Source: Strigops habroptila (lineage: Eukaryota; Chordata; Aves; Psittaciformes; Psittacidae). From it: a stretch of 64,000 nucleotides of DNA. The notes beneath the pieces are model-generated. The model worked only from the letters and a program-made list of their open reading frames with translations, was not told the DNA's origin and made no database searches. The stretch's first letter is position 1; each line of letters starts with the position of its first letter. The stretch lies in NCBI RefSeq assembly GCF_004027225.2, contig NC_044283.2, positions 15,642,992 to 15,706,991 on the forward strand. Direction: 5' to 3'. Both the position numbers and the translations under genes were made by a program. Shown here one piece after another: positions 25,131 through 37,984 of this stretch.

Positions 25131-25306
25131 TCCCTACATCCCTACATCCCTGCATGCCCACATCCCTACATCCCTGCATGCCCACATCCCTGCATCCCTG
25201 TATCCTCACATCCATACTTCCCCACACCCCAGCATCCCCACATCTCTACATCCCTGCATCCTTTCTTTCCCCTACCCCAACATCCCCACATCCATGTATC
25301 CCCGCA
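25131..25306. repeat. CATCCC-rich minisatellite, 24-bp period
   Basis: The array is built from CATCCCTACAT, CATCCCTGCAT and CCCACAT units. A 24-bp unit occurs twice without change, at 25137-25160 and 25161-25184. After that the units become variable (CATCCATACTTCCCCACACC, CATCCTTTCTTTCC and others). Plus-strand translation gives a Ser-His-Pro-rich peptide that is an artefact. Confidence 0.9.
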
Positions 25307-26312
25307 GCCCCTCTGCCCCAAGCACAACAGCCTCTCTGGTGCAACACCTCTGCACAAGGAGGGACTTTCCTTCATTGCTCAGCATCAGACGTTCCCCTCA
25401 GTGACTTGGGAGCACTGATTCCACCATTTCTGCCCATGGGATTCAGCTGTGACAACAGCAAATGTTGCTTTTGTATCACTTTTTTTTTTTCCTAAAGGAT
25501 TAAAATTAGTTGCTAAGCTGAAAGACAGATTATTCGGAATAGAGCTACGTGGAGTATTCTGTTTCCTTTGCCTTTTCTTTGGGGAAGGGCAGGGCAAGAA
25601 ATCACTTAGTCTTCAAATGAAACAATTTTGAAGCAGCAAATGAGAATCTGTGAACTCATGCTGAGATTTTCCTTTGAATCACAGAAGAGTGACTGGGAAC
25701 TGGGGCCTCCCCCATCACTGGGGAGTGCCCTCACCCTCTCTGTGATAAAATAGTCCTCTCCTCAGTGCAGGAAACATTTACCTAGCCTGTGTAAAGCTGA
25801 ACTTGTGTCAGTAAGACTCAGAGGATCCACCCAAGAATATTCTCACAGCTGGACATCAGGATGTTTTCCTGGAGGGAGGGATGGATTCGGATCCTCTGAA
25901 GCGGAGGAAGGAGTTGCCCCTACATTTCACAACAGTCTTTTTTTGTTTGTTTGTTTTATTTTCTTTTAATATCAGTGTTCAAAAATTCAAATATTTCTTT
26001 CCAACTCGAAGCAGCTCTTCCTCCATTTTTACTTTTGTTTTTGCTTTAAAAATTGAGAAAAACAAACTAAGTATTTCAGAGCAGCCTAGCCCAATTGTTC
26101 GTCCAACTGGCAGCCAAATTGTAACAAGACATGAGCTGCAAAACCATTATCTACACTTTTTAACCCAATACTGAAAGATGTTTAATTGGGATGTTTGAAA
26201 ACAGCAGAATCCTTGTTTGTGGGTAAAAAACATACACAAATTCTAATATAGAGAGGGAAAGAGTAGTTTAGCTGATGTGGAAAATAGAGGGAAGTGTTCA
26301 AATAGAGTTATG

Positions 26313-26340
26313 CCCTTGTGTATATGCCGGTATACAAGGG
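26313..26340. repeat. Inverted repeat with small bulge
   Basis: CCCTTGTGTATA on the left and TATACAAGGG on the right pair over 10 bp, with two extra bases (GT) on the left arm and a 6-nt loop. Confidence 0.7.
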
Positions 26341-27439
26341 GAAAGGTCAAGACATTCTCCCTTTCTTGGTGTGACTAGCAAAATGTATAGAGTTCCTCTG
26401 TGCATTAAGCTGTAATCATGGCCTTGTGTCATGTTGGAGGGAAAAAAAAGTACTAATTTTAACCAAGAAGCTAGAAGAAAAAAATTACCTCTTTCTTAGC
26501 AAGTGATGTTCAAACTCCTTGTTTCATCCTCACTAAAAATTGTCATTTCTTCTTGTGCTTGACACTGACATCAGGAGGGGACCTGGGGGTAGCCTGTCCC
26601 TCAGTGTGATGGAAAGTGGTGTCAGGTGCTACCCACTGCGGTGCTGGCTCTGGGTGACTGAGCAAGCCTGGGGTGAACACACATCTGTGCACAGCGGGAT
26701 GTCATTTTCCCCATCTGGCTCACATCCCCCTGATGCTGGTGGGGATCTCCCCACTGGCTTCATCATAGGATGGACATGGGCACAGGAACATCCCATCCAG
26801 GTGGGGTTTGCTGCTTCTGCTCCTCTCTGGTTCTGCTTTCACACCAGAGACTCTGCAACGCAAAAGAAGCTCCAACACACTCGGATCCCTCCCTGCCTCC
26901 CTTGGCTCTTTTGACCAGCTCTCTTTCTACAGTCATGTGAGTTTTGTGATACCATGTGTTCTTAAACGTGTCCCCTTCACAGCATCTGAGGGCCTCTGCA
27001 GAGGTTTAACATGTGGGTGAGAAAAGCACTTACCCTCACTTTTTGATTTTGAAGGTTCTTTCAAAGAGATTTAGAAAGTGGAAAGAAATATCTGCTTAAA
27101 AATAGCAAAAATACCCTGTAAAAATCTTTCCAGTTTTCAGGTGCTCCATTCTCACTCTAAGAACAGGCTATTAGCAGCAGGGAGGGTATCAAAGAATGAT
27201 AATTAAAGCCCTGGTCATGCTCTCTGCGTCTGGGGCCATTTGGGAACCAAAGTAATTCTGTCTCTCAGAGATGAGTCCCATACATGAGAGCCCATTCAGG
27301 CACTTCTGGCCTCGCAGAGCAACCCTTAATGAGCCCTCTTAAATGCCGCAAAAGAGGCACAGAGAGATATCAGTGCAAAAAGAGACTGAGCCCGTGATTT
27401 GTTAGCAGTTCCTAATGATGTAATTCTTTTGCCTTGCAG

Positions 27440-27661
27440 CACTGTTACTCCTGGGTTGTTTGCCTGGAGTCACTTGGGACACTTCAAGAAACTTTGGAAA
27501 ACAGCACTATGGAAATTAGAGGTCTCTCTTGTATCTGCGAGGATAAATATATTCACAGCACAATTAGTTACTGTGGAGTTAACATGCTGTCCAGGAAAAA
27601 AAAGGGGTGGAGAACAGGGACGTTTTGGAACCAGAAAAGAAAGATGTTTGGAAATTTTTAA
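27440..27661 (+). other. Weak candidate 3'-terminal exon
   Basis: A good acceptor (TTCTTTTGCCTTGCAG, ending at 27439) is followed by a frame open for 73 codons to a TAA at 27659-27661. The frame begins His-Cys-Tyr-Ser-Trp and contains four Cys and a Lys/Arg-rich end. No consensus donor is apparent inside it. An ATTAAA lies about 60 nt downstream. I do not recognise the protein. A 73-codon open frame is easily found by chance, so this could equally be intronic noise. Confidence 0.15.
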
Positions 27662-30600
27662 AACAGAAACCTTATAGAAAACAGGTCACACGGGACAGAG
27701 AAAGGATATCCTCATTTTTCGTCATTAAAAAGAAACAACACTGTAATTAAACACAGATACCAGAATAGTGATCTGTTTATTTGCTATAGATGGATCAAAT
27801 CAGCAATTGGTTAGGAAACACACACAAAAGGTTAAAAAAATAAGGATATATAAGACTGTATTTTTCCCTTTAGGCTTCCATGTCCAAAATTACAGACATG
27901 TTTTTTCATCTAAGGCTGCATGCTCTCTTATTTGCTGCAGTGAGCTAGTTAAACAGTCCCTGTCTTAGCTGGGAGCAGGGCATGGCGTGATGGTCTTTGC
28001 AGCTTTCTGGGCTTGTTACTGCTCCAACATCTGCTGCATCACAGGATTTTCCAAATTCCTTGCTGCTCTTCACATTACATTTGTACCTTCATTTCCAAGC
28101 ACCGAGGGATGATCCGGAGGGCTGGAAGGATGGAAGGGGGGACCCAGCCTCTGGCAGGGGCTATCTCCCATCCCTGGGCAGGGGAGCTGCAGAGGTGCTT
28201 GCTCCCAACAGCGGCAAGGAAAGTGTTAGCGCTCTTCTCCTCCCCTTCCCACTCTTCTTCCACTAACGCCATCTGGCCCATTGTGCAGGCTGTTGTCCCC
28301 GTGGCCTGGCTGAATCCATCCCACCAGCCAGTTCTGAGCTGCTCCCTGCTGCTGCTTCAGCACCTTCCCTCCATCCACACCGTGCCTTTACTCAGGCACC
28401 AAGCTTTGCTATGGGAGCGGTGGGGTAGGAAGAAGCAGAGTTTCCAAGTCCTTTCTCTCAGTGTATTGCCCAGCAATCAGGCTGGGCAGCCCCCATCTCT
28501 GTGACAGAGGGGGATGCTGAGAGCCACAGCACCGTGGGGAAAGACCATAAGGTTTTAGTACCTTCTGCTTGAGGCACTTCAATAAAAACCTAGAACAAAG
28601 ACTCCTGGACTCTGGTGTCTCTTAAAAAAGTGTCCTGCATTCCTAAGTCAAATCTCACTATCCAGGCAAGGTAGTTCATTCCCTGTCTCAGCAAGTGATT
28701 GCAGTAACACTGCCTCCATCCATGCTCTTGAAAACTGGACCATGCCATGAGCTGCAGCACCTTGTACAGCCCAGCATATGCCACCGACATTTTGTGCAGG
28801 CTTGGCAGCCTGCACGGAAGAGGATGGTGATGCCAGTAGGTGGCAACACATTCAGCCTCCCGGGTCTAACCTCCTGCCTGGCATGGATGGGCACCTCCAG
28901 GGCCAGTGACCAAAGCCCCACATATGCCACATCCCTCCTGCTGCAGGGAGTCCCTCCATCCCTGCTCCCTTATGTGGTCCTTTGCACCACCTTTGGTGCA
29001 CCCAGGGTCTTCTGGTGACTCTTTCAGACTGTTCATTTGGCAGAAGCAAGATGGAACTTCTTGCTGGGTGAGTTTGTGCTGGTTCAATGAGCTGAACCTG
29101 CCCACAGAGGTGTCCCATGAGTGGAAGGACCTGCAGTGGTAGGATGCAGCTTAGCAGGACAGGGTGCACCCCATTTTGGCTGCAGAGAACTGCTAGATAA
29201 ACTCAGCCTGTCTTTTGGATTGCACCCTGGGTTCCCCAGTGTCTGTATATTTGAAAAGCAGATATTCATGGGTGCTGATGACCTGATCCCCGGTCTCCTG
29301 TTAGTAACAGAAGTTGCTCAAAGGTAGTCCCGGGTCTCCACTATGGCAGCACATGTTGGAGATTTAAAACCTACTGAAGTCCCTAACTTAGACTTCCGGC
29401 CTTTCTGATGCATCTCTGAATGCATGAAAGAAAGGCTTTTCTGCTAACAAAAATAAATGTTTCAGCTTTTTAAGAGAAATTGCTCATTCTGGTCAGTGCT
29501 GTTATGCTACCTCAGCAGTTTAAGTAGTCAAGCTAATTGTGACAGCAGCCATTTGTTTGTTCTGAATCAGACATTTAATTTCAGAAAGTTACTAGCTGTA
29601 TTTTGTTACCATTAGTGTCAGAGAGCTTGCATAGGTCAGGAAATGTGTATAGCCAACAGCCTACTCACTTGGAAAGGCATTCATAAACAATAAAGTTTTA
29701 TGAACAGAAATTTAATGGCATGGATCTTTCCAGTCTTTCCAAAGAGGCTGAGCCTCTGCAGTTACGTATCTGTTGCTAACGCAGGCTGCATCCTGCTCCA
29801 TTGCTGTACAATGGTGCCACCTGTATTTGATTGTGCTTCAGCTTCTCTGCATTTGTTTTGTCTTAGTTTGGGGGATGGTGTCATTTAACAATTAAAATAA
29901 TCCTCTTTCTATTAAATTAAAGTGCATTTCAAAAAGAATGCCACCTCTGATGGCAGTTGAGCAGCCGGAAGGGCAGTCTATCACCCAGTCAGCAAAGGAA
30001 ACACAGAAATTAATATACGTGCGTATCCATATGTAGTGTTTGGTTTTCTTGAGCAATTGCCATTTTATCCTGGAGTAACCCTTGAATCATTTGCAGGAGG
30101 GTGTCAGGTTAAGCTTTCCTCAAACCCAAGACAGCTGTATGTGCAGTCATGGAGAACCATATGGTGCCTCGTGTGCGAGGCTGATATTTGCTGGGTAATG
30201 AAGATAGCTCTAAAGACTGTCTGGCTGACTGTCTAATGGTGTGAACCCCGAGCTGCCCTCGGCAGCTGCCCTTTCTGCTGGAGAGATGCATGGACCAAGG
30301 GCCACATAGGGTAGGTTGGAAGACAGGACATTTTCTGAATTATGTACAAATCCTGCCCCTCTTCAGGTAACGGATTTTCTCAGTTCCTCTATTCTTATAA
30401 ACCACTCTCATCAGACAGAGCATATGTCTATTTTTTTAATGTTTTTGTCATCCTGGTTATGCATTGCGTGAATTCAGCACAATTATTGTCCTTATTGGAG
30501 TTATACAGCCTTTTCTTACCCAATTCTTTTTCATTATAGTGATTAATTTCTAGAACTTAATCATGAGTTTTGAGACTGCGTAACTGGGCTGAGACTCACC

Positions 30601-33600
30601 CAAAAGCCATATTTCTGTCTGGACAGGACTGTCAGCATTTCAGCACAGATTGTCATGTGTGTACACTTAAAAATTCACTTTTCGGGGTTTGAATTTTTTA
30701 ACAGTGAGTTTTTTTCACCTATGCTCAAGGCCAATAGTGTTCAAAACATGTTCATGAACTCCACTTTCGAGAGGTTTATGGTGTTCTCTTCACCTCCTTT
30801 ATTTTTAAGTAAAGTACTCTGTCCTCGTAAAATATGACTAGAATAGTTGCAGCCTTCCACATCCAAGAGCTCGATAGTCTTTTATAAATAGCAGTTGTGC
30901 AGGGGAGTTTCATACGCAGGTTAAGAGCTACCCTACACCTGAGGTAGTTTGAGTTTAGACTTGCTGCTCAGGAGGGTGCCCTGACCAACCATCTCTGCAC
31001 AAAGGACATTCTCTACCCCTCGGCTGAAGCTGTGCCACGCTGCAGAGGTGAAGTTGTGAATCCAAGGGTCCCTGAGGAAATGGGAGCTTTATTTGCTCTT
31101 TAGCCCTGTGATTAGGGACCTCGTTTGGAAAGGTTAAATCTTCTTTCTCACCTGTGCTTCTAGGGCTGCTTTGGTACATATTGCTAGCACTAGAATGTTA
31201 AAATGAAGCACTCACCCCTGTATTTGTTCAGGGGTTTGGGGCTCGGAATGAGGCATGCCATGAACATTCATGGGAATGAGCCTTTCATAAGAGGTAAGCA
31301 GAAGGACAATTGCTTGACATAACTAGTAAGAAGACAAATCTGAACATGTAAATGGGCACAGCAGAGTAGGAATACTCTGGAGAACCTTGCCTGAAAGCTG
31401 TGGTTAAACTTGTAACTCCGTATCAGCTCTGTCTTTTTTTTTCTCCTCTTCACATTCCTGGGCAAAAGTGAGGATAGAATAGTCAAGAGTGATAGGTTAC
31501 AGGGGATTAGGCAAGGAAAATATGGAGTTTGTTTTTAGCTATCTTAAATTAAAGGAGTTGGCAAGGTAGTCAGAAACTGAATAGAACTACAGTAGAAGTT
31601 AGAATGCTACAAGATACAGGAATATTAACTTCTTTATACTGGGGTGATGGGATCACATAAGGGTATTATTTTTCCCAAAAAGATTTATCAAAATACTGTT
31701 ATAGAGTCATAATTTGTCAGCAGTTGTGAAGTCAGGCACCTCAGGCAACTTTTCAAATTCTTCATAATCTTCAATGTCTATGGGAAATACAATGAAATAT
31801 ACCCTGTTCTTAATTGATTCCTTTTGCGCCACATTTTTCATGCAGGTTTGGCTGTTGGCCTTTCTTTGCTAAGTGAGGGTTTCAACAAGTGGAGAAGATG
31901 GATGGCCAAACCAGTCAACTACAGAATATGCAAAAGGTCAAAGCACTAAGCTAGCACATTGCGGTCTGCTTCCAGATAAACCAAGCATAATGAATCAGGT
32001 AACTTTCTCTTTGAGCAAACAAAATAAGGAAACTAGAAAGTAGTTCAAGCTGATAATGGGGTTTTATGACTTGAAGTGCTACATGCATAGCCCTGTGCAG
32101 TGCGAAACAGAATAAAGGTCCTTTCTTGCCCTATCCTGTTAAAATAGAAGAGAACAAAACCAAGCAGTTTGCATCTGTGATGCTGAACAGATTTGTGGCA
32201 AACTGTAATGTGAATTAAGACTTCTGTGTGCAAACAGAGAAATGTTGTTAACCTTTGTGTATGGCTACAGCTTTCTTCTTCATAAGGGTTTTGAATGAGG
32301 GGCTTATAAAAACATGACTTCTCTAACGTACCATTTAGTTCTGGGCAATGGACACAGCAAAGCTGAAGGAGTGCAAGAGTGCTTGTTGCTGCTGCTGCCG
32401 TGGTCTTTCTTCATGGTCTTCAGTGCCAACAGGTCTACATTGTAATAACTGAATTAAAGCCTAGGATTTAATGTTTTGGTGGATAGTGCTGGGGGATTCC
32501 TGCCCACAGCATGGCAGTAGCAGCAGGGCTGTGGGCACACCACAGTGTCAGCAGAGCACTGACAAGGGCATTATGTGCTGTGAGGCATCAATGCAGAGGT
32601 GCCCAACCGCAGGCACCCAGGGGCCAGCAGAGCTTGGCTTCTCACCAGTACAAACTCGGTGCACTGTTCAGAATGCTCAGAGGAAGTATATGTTTTCCCA
32701 ATCATCCCCAATCAGCGTGTATGCTAATTTCAAATCACTCTCCATTACTTTCAGACTTATCTTTAGTTGCTGCTTGACTGCTCTTGGCAGAAGAGAAATA
32801 AATATAAGCTGTTATTATTACACTATCTTGAATACCAAGCATGTTTTCATTCCATCTAATACGAGTCAAAGATAAACTGGCAGCTTACTTCCTCTTTCTT
32901 TTCCAAAATAAAGGAGAATGATAAGCTGAGACCTCATGCAGAGGAAGCTGTGGTGCCTCTGGAAGGTACATCTGTATAGTCACCTATGAGATGAAGACAA
33001 CCTTGCTCTGAAAGGGATGTGAACTGGCAGATGTGGATTTTATTTCCATTTCCTTCGCAGACCATTTGTGTGGATTTGGAAGAAATAAAATTCTGAGTAT
33101 TTAGTGAAATGTCCCTAGAACCTATGAAGGGGCTTCACCCATCCCACTCAAGGTAATGCGGAGGTAGACCTTGTTTTGTTAACTTCTATTAACAGTGATA
33201 TTAACCTGACACTTTCTGATAAATGTAAATGTCCAGCTTTTGGAGAAGAGATACTTTGGTTTGCATTTGATAAAACAGTCACTCTCTGCTTTGTTAAAAT
33301 AGGCTAACCGAGTGAAAACAAGATAGATTTAGACAAAACATTGCTTTTTGCAGATATTGTCAGCTTACAACAGCCCCCACTCATTTCAGGAGCCCTATAA
33401 TTCTCACTGGGTTCCCAGTGGTGGTCTGAAGCATCAAAACATCTTTGCAAGTCTGGGCTCTGGTGCCTAAGACTCCTGCTGAAAAAGTGCGCTGTTGCAG
33501 GAAAAGGAAGGAGGAAAAAATAACAGGAAAAAGTGCCCTCACAGTATGGAGGCATAGGCAGTGAAGTGAAACTCCAACTAAAATATTAACTGCAGGTGTA

Positions 33601-34181
33601 TAGTAGAGCCAATGGAGCTGCAATATTCTGCCTGTTTAAAACTCCAAACCCTAACACATTGGTGTCTAAGACTGAATATAGGTGCAGAGCAGAGGTGGTT
33701 TTAGTTAGATAATCTCATTGGGTAAATGAGATTTGGTCTGTGTTTTCTAGTGAATTTGGTCTTAGAATAAATCATAGTAATTTGAAAAGTCACAGGCCCT
33801 GTTGAAATTGCACTTTGCATCTTATATAGATAAAAAGTGTATGTGAAGTTAATCCATTGGTACCCAGATGCCTCCCTGAGGTGTGTGCCCCAAGCACCTT
33901 CAGAGTCATCTGGACATGAGCTGTTCATCATCAATGTGTCCCCATCCTCAGCAGTTCACTTGCTGGGCATCTCCAGATGGGTGTACCATCTGGGAGTCAT
34001 GAAAGCGGCACCCCTTAAAAGCAGACTGCCCATCATTCCCTCTTCTGTTTCCTTAATAGTGATACTTGAATTTACTGACATTTTCACACTGATCTGTTTT
34101 TTAGCTATTTCTGTGTTATTGCCCTGGGAATACCTTATGAGCTCTTCTACTGACCAAGCTGTAAATGCCAAGAGCTGGCAA
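27662..34181. other. Long non-coding stretch, unique sequence
   Basis: No recognised gene or transposon. Many short frames occur on both strands, including a 163-codon one at 28013-28504 with no family resemblance. Confidence 0.5.
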
Positions 34182-34236
34182 TTAAAAAAATACACACACA
34201 AAAAAACCAACCCACCAAAACAAAACAAAAAAACCC
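34182..34236. repeat. A-rich low-complexity tract with CA run
   Basis: The tract is A-rich with interspersed C: a short ACACACAC run, then CCAACCCACC and CAAAACAAAACAAAA-like units. It could be a poly(A)-derived tail of an unrecognised retroposon, but no element body is evident to either side. Confidence 0.7.
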
Positions 34237-37200
34237 CGTAACACCCTAAGCAAAAACTTCCATGTGTTTTGACATCATATTTCCATGTAACAACTGATTT
34301 TTCTTCTAATTTAGGGCCACTGGACAATGACATAATTGTTCCTACCTGGATGAAGCCAGTCTTCATTCACACCACTTTGATGAGGGGAGAATTAGGCTTC
34401 TGGCTTAACCAGCTTTGTGACCTCCTAGTGCGATACAAACCTGCTCGTTCTCTCGGTATCGAAGCAAGATGAATTCTGAGCGGTTATGTTCACATCTTGG
34501 CAATTGAACTGCATAATACTTGGATGTAAATGCATTCAGCCATAACACAGGATCAAAGGATACTTTTCTTTATAATGCCACAGAGTCATAATTCCTTCCT
34601 GCCAGCAAATCGACTTCTGACTGGTTCACTGCAGATGAAGGATTTTGTTTGATTCCTGGTTCAGACACTTGTGTTGGAAATATCCTTGATATTTATTAGA
34701 ACCTGCTGAATCTTAAAGTACTTTGGTCAGAGAAAGGACATAAAGATGTCACCCACCAGGAAAAAGCCTCAGCTGCTTACCACATGAGAGTATTAACAGT
34801 CACAGTTTGTCAAGAGTGTGACAACTGTATTCCTTAGAGCACATTGACTCTCATGCATCTATTACTTGGATTCATGTTTTTTGTCTTCAAGCTGCAACAA
34901 TCAGTTATGCAACACATACAGGACCATATGAAGACTTGCACTTACAGGTGAAGCCTTGCTTTTCTCCTCCTTCGAAATTTCTCTGAGATGAATGTTTCCT
35001 GTTTTCCTAACCCCTGTGCTAGTTGCCGTCTTGTACCTGTGACAAAATGAATGCCAAATATCAGTTCCCAGTTCAGCTGCTGCAGCTCTATCCTACAGCA
35101 GCTGTGTCCAGACAAAACCAAAAGTAAGAAAATCAATGTTCTCGTGAAGTGCTAAAATGTGAAATAGTTGCCTAGAATTGTGACTTCAGAGGGATTAAGA
35201 CTGAGCCTATCAGAGGCACCAGTGAGCAAGCCTATAAAAATATAATCTTTCTTCCAAAAAAAATTGAATCTGTGTTTTCTGCTGAGCACTTAAGCCTTCG
35301 AGGCTTGCAGAGCACATTGCAGTTTCTCCTCCAATTTTACTCTTGCCTCCTACCTCTCATCTGGAAAGCCCAGTAACCAAATGAAATGGGTTCAATTCTT
35401 TCCTTTTAAGACTCTTGTTAGGTTGAGCTCACATCCCTTTCCCTCTGACAAAACTTTAATGGCGTCTTCCTCCTTATGCCTCCTTCCCTCTAACATAAGA
35501 GCCAAACTGCCAAGATATTTTAACTTTGTGTTGTGGACCTCAGAAAACTATTCAGGTTGTTTCAGAGAGCATAAAACATTAGCAGATCAGAAAAAATACT
35601 TTAATTCTTAATGCTATAAAATCTTTGTGATGAATATTATTTGCTACTTCACCAATGGCAATTTAGTCCTTAGCCACATTCATGTGAGGCAGGTAAGTAA
35701 ATGGAAGTGAAGAAGACTCAGTCCAGAGCTAGGTATGAATCAGTGGCAGACCTCAGGTTTGTAATTCCTGCCAGTCTTCTCCACAGACCATCAGAAAGTA
35801 TGTTTTTTTCCCATGTGATGGGGCAATTCCCTTGCTTCCCCAAGAAAGAATCATCAAGAAGAGGAAGCACTCTTTCGTGCTTCCCTAAAAAGGAGCAGAA
35901 AGAGGTCAACTGAGAGAATTAGGGCAGCACTCACTGGATGATCTTTAAAAGTTCTACTTATTTCCACAAGCATGCAGATACAAGTTTTCAGGGGTGCCAG
36001 TACCTTAAAGAATATGCCTGATACCTGATCACAAAGTGAAAATTAAGATACAGAAATAATTTAGGTGCATTTAAGTGACATGATAGGATGGTGTTTGTAC
36101 TTTGATTCTCACATGCAACTAACTTCACCTGCAGATCCATAGAGCAAAACAAAAATACTATGATAGCTGTACTTTGGGAAAAAAGTGGGACTTCTAAAAT
36201 CATACAGTGAAGCTTCCACAGCACCATATGAATTTGTAACAGAGTGTTCTCTGTCCCATTTATTACCATTTAGTACTGGAATGAAACTTCATTAGTGAAA
36301 AAAAAAGATTTGGTTTTCCATAAAGCCTTTCTCCCACCATTGCAGCAGTATTTTATCTATACTTATTGAATGCACAGGACTCTTGTTTCATTCTCAATTT
36401 AAATAGTTAATATTTCAGCGTCATGTAAATTCAAACATTCCAATGAACAATATTTTTATAGCCACTTCTCAAGTGGCATTTTGACATTGACTTGTTCTGT
36501 CACAGAAGATTCATTTCCTATTTTAGGGGCATCAAACACCTTTGAAAATTTCAGTCTATTGATTCCATCTTCATTTATATTCTGCAAGAAAATACAGCTG
36601 ACAAAACCAAAGTCTCTTAATAACAACTACAATAAACCTTACATTACCTTAGCATCAGCAAGTCAGTTGGATGCATTCCCAAAAGTGTGGAGTTATTTGG
36701 GACATAGTCTCAGATAGGCTTTTCAGGGCCCTCATTTTTAAACTAAAGTTTGTTGTGGTTCTCATGTGGAAGCTCAGAGACTGAAATTTCCCAAACCGCT
36801 ATAATATTTTACAATTTGGCTTTTTGTTTTCTTGCTTTTAGCTACTCTGCAGAGAACACTCCTATTTGCAAAAGGGGATCTTTTCTGTCAATTCATAAAT
36901 GCACATCACATGTGTCAAGCATAACCAGTTGAAATAAATTCCTTGCAAAAGAGGAGGAATTCAACTTGGGCATAGGCAACTCTCCAGTATGAGCAACATT
37001 TTGCATGCTCCGCTATCTTAATTTGAGCAAAGCAGAACACAGCCATCCCCAGTAAGCAGATGCCTTTGAAAACCATGCCTCTGTTATTTAAAGCTTGATG
37101 GTGTGCCAGAAGATAGGATCATTGTCATGGGTGACTTTTGAAACTATCCAAAATCACAAGTTTGAAACTCCAAAATTGAGAAGTTTGGGTTTTGTGCTCA

Positions 37201-37762
37201 GCCATCAGACAGCTTAGGTATCCCAAAAACCCCGTGAGAGGAGCACCCCACATTGCAGTAGCAGAGGAAGCCCAAGAGAAAGTCCCTGGACCTGTCCCCA
37301 AAGCTTCTAACCAAGGACTAGTGCCTCTAAAATCACTGTGAGTCTTTTGACTCTTTTGGCCAATTTGGGGACGAGGTTCCTTTGGGAGCTCTGTTTCATG
37401 TATTTGAGGCTGTTGCTTCTTCCTCCCCTTTGAGGCAGATGCTGCTCCTCCCAAATCCCACACTGAGTGGACTACATGCCAGAAGCAGCATGATTTTTTC
37501 CTCTTCTCTGTGTCTTTACTGAGAAGGAGACAACTTAGCCTATCGTGCTTTCCAAAGATGATATAACATTACCTCAGGGAGACTATGCCCCATGTCCTGT
37601 TAAGACTGTCATACCGCTTCAGTCTGGAGCACACACTTGCTCCTTGCTCCATAGTGTACGTTGAGCTCCCTCCAGCAGGAGTTTTACAGCAAGCTCACAG
37701 TTGCTTTAAATTAGAAAGGTTGGCAAGTGGCCGAGGAAAGGAGTGGGAGCTTATTTAGCTGA
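34237..37762. other. Non-coding stretch
   Basis: No recognised gene. It contains a small hairpin at 35863-35884 and an isolated donor-like GGCAG/GTAAGTAA around 35693. The DNA becomes more AT-rich toward the right. Confidence 0.5.
35863..35884. repeat. Small perfect hairpin
   Basis: GGAAGCAC (35863-35870) pairs with GTGCTTCC (35877-35884) across a 6-nt loop. It lies between two short similar segments (GCTTCCCCAAGAAAG and GCTTCCCTAAAAAGG). Confidence 0.65.
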
Positions 37763-37841
37763 GACAGACAGTTACAAAACGCAACACAAGAGCATCAAGC
37801 TTCAAATAAGTTTTCAAAAAGTACATTATTTGTCATCACAG

Positions 37842-37969
37842 TGCTTAAATTTGTTTTAAGGGATTTTAAATCACCAACAATTACCTGTTGGCTTGAATTT
37901 ACAACTCCTACCCAAACGGAGCATGTTGCTTTCCCTGAAAAATCCGATGTCATCTACTTGAGTGTGAAG
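37842..37969 (+). other. Candidate internal exon with consensus donor
   Basis: The frame is open from 37763 to the TGA at 37982-37984. At 37969/37970 it meets a near-ideal splice donor, GTGAAG/GTAAGTAG. A possible but pyrimidine-poor acceptor (TTTGTCATCACAG) ends at 37841. Between these sites the reading is 42 complete codons; the middle part reads Thr-Ile-Thr-Cys-Trp-Leu-Glu-Phe and the end Asp-Val-Ile-Tyr-Leu-Ser-Val-Lys. I do not recognise the protein. The composition is plausible for a real exon, but the weak acceptor and short length keep confidence low. Confidence 0.22.
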
Positions 37970-37984
37970 GTAAGTAGTAACTGA

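Noticed and set aside
28013..28504. 163-codon plus-strand open frame
   Set aside because: No family resemblance; it overlaps other frames in the same region, and its sequence looks like GC-richer non-coding DNA.
35691..35700. Consensus donor GGCAG/GTAAGTAA
   Set aside because: The nearest acceptor-like CTTAG would give only a 19-nt exon and upstream frames are short.
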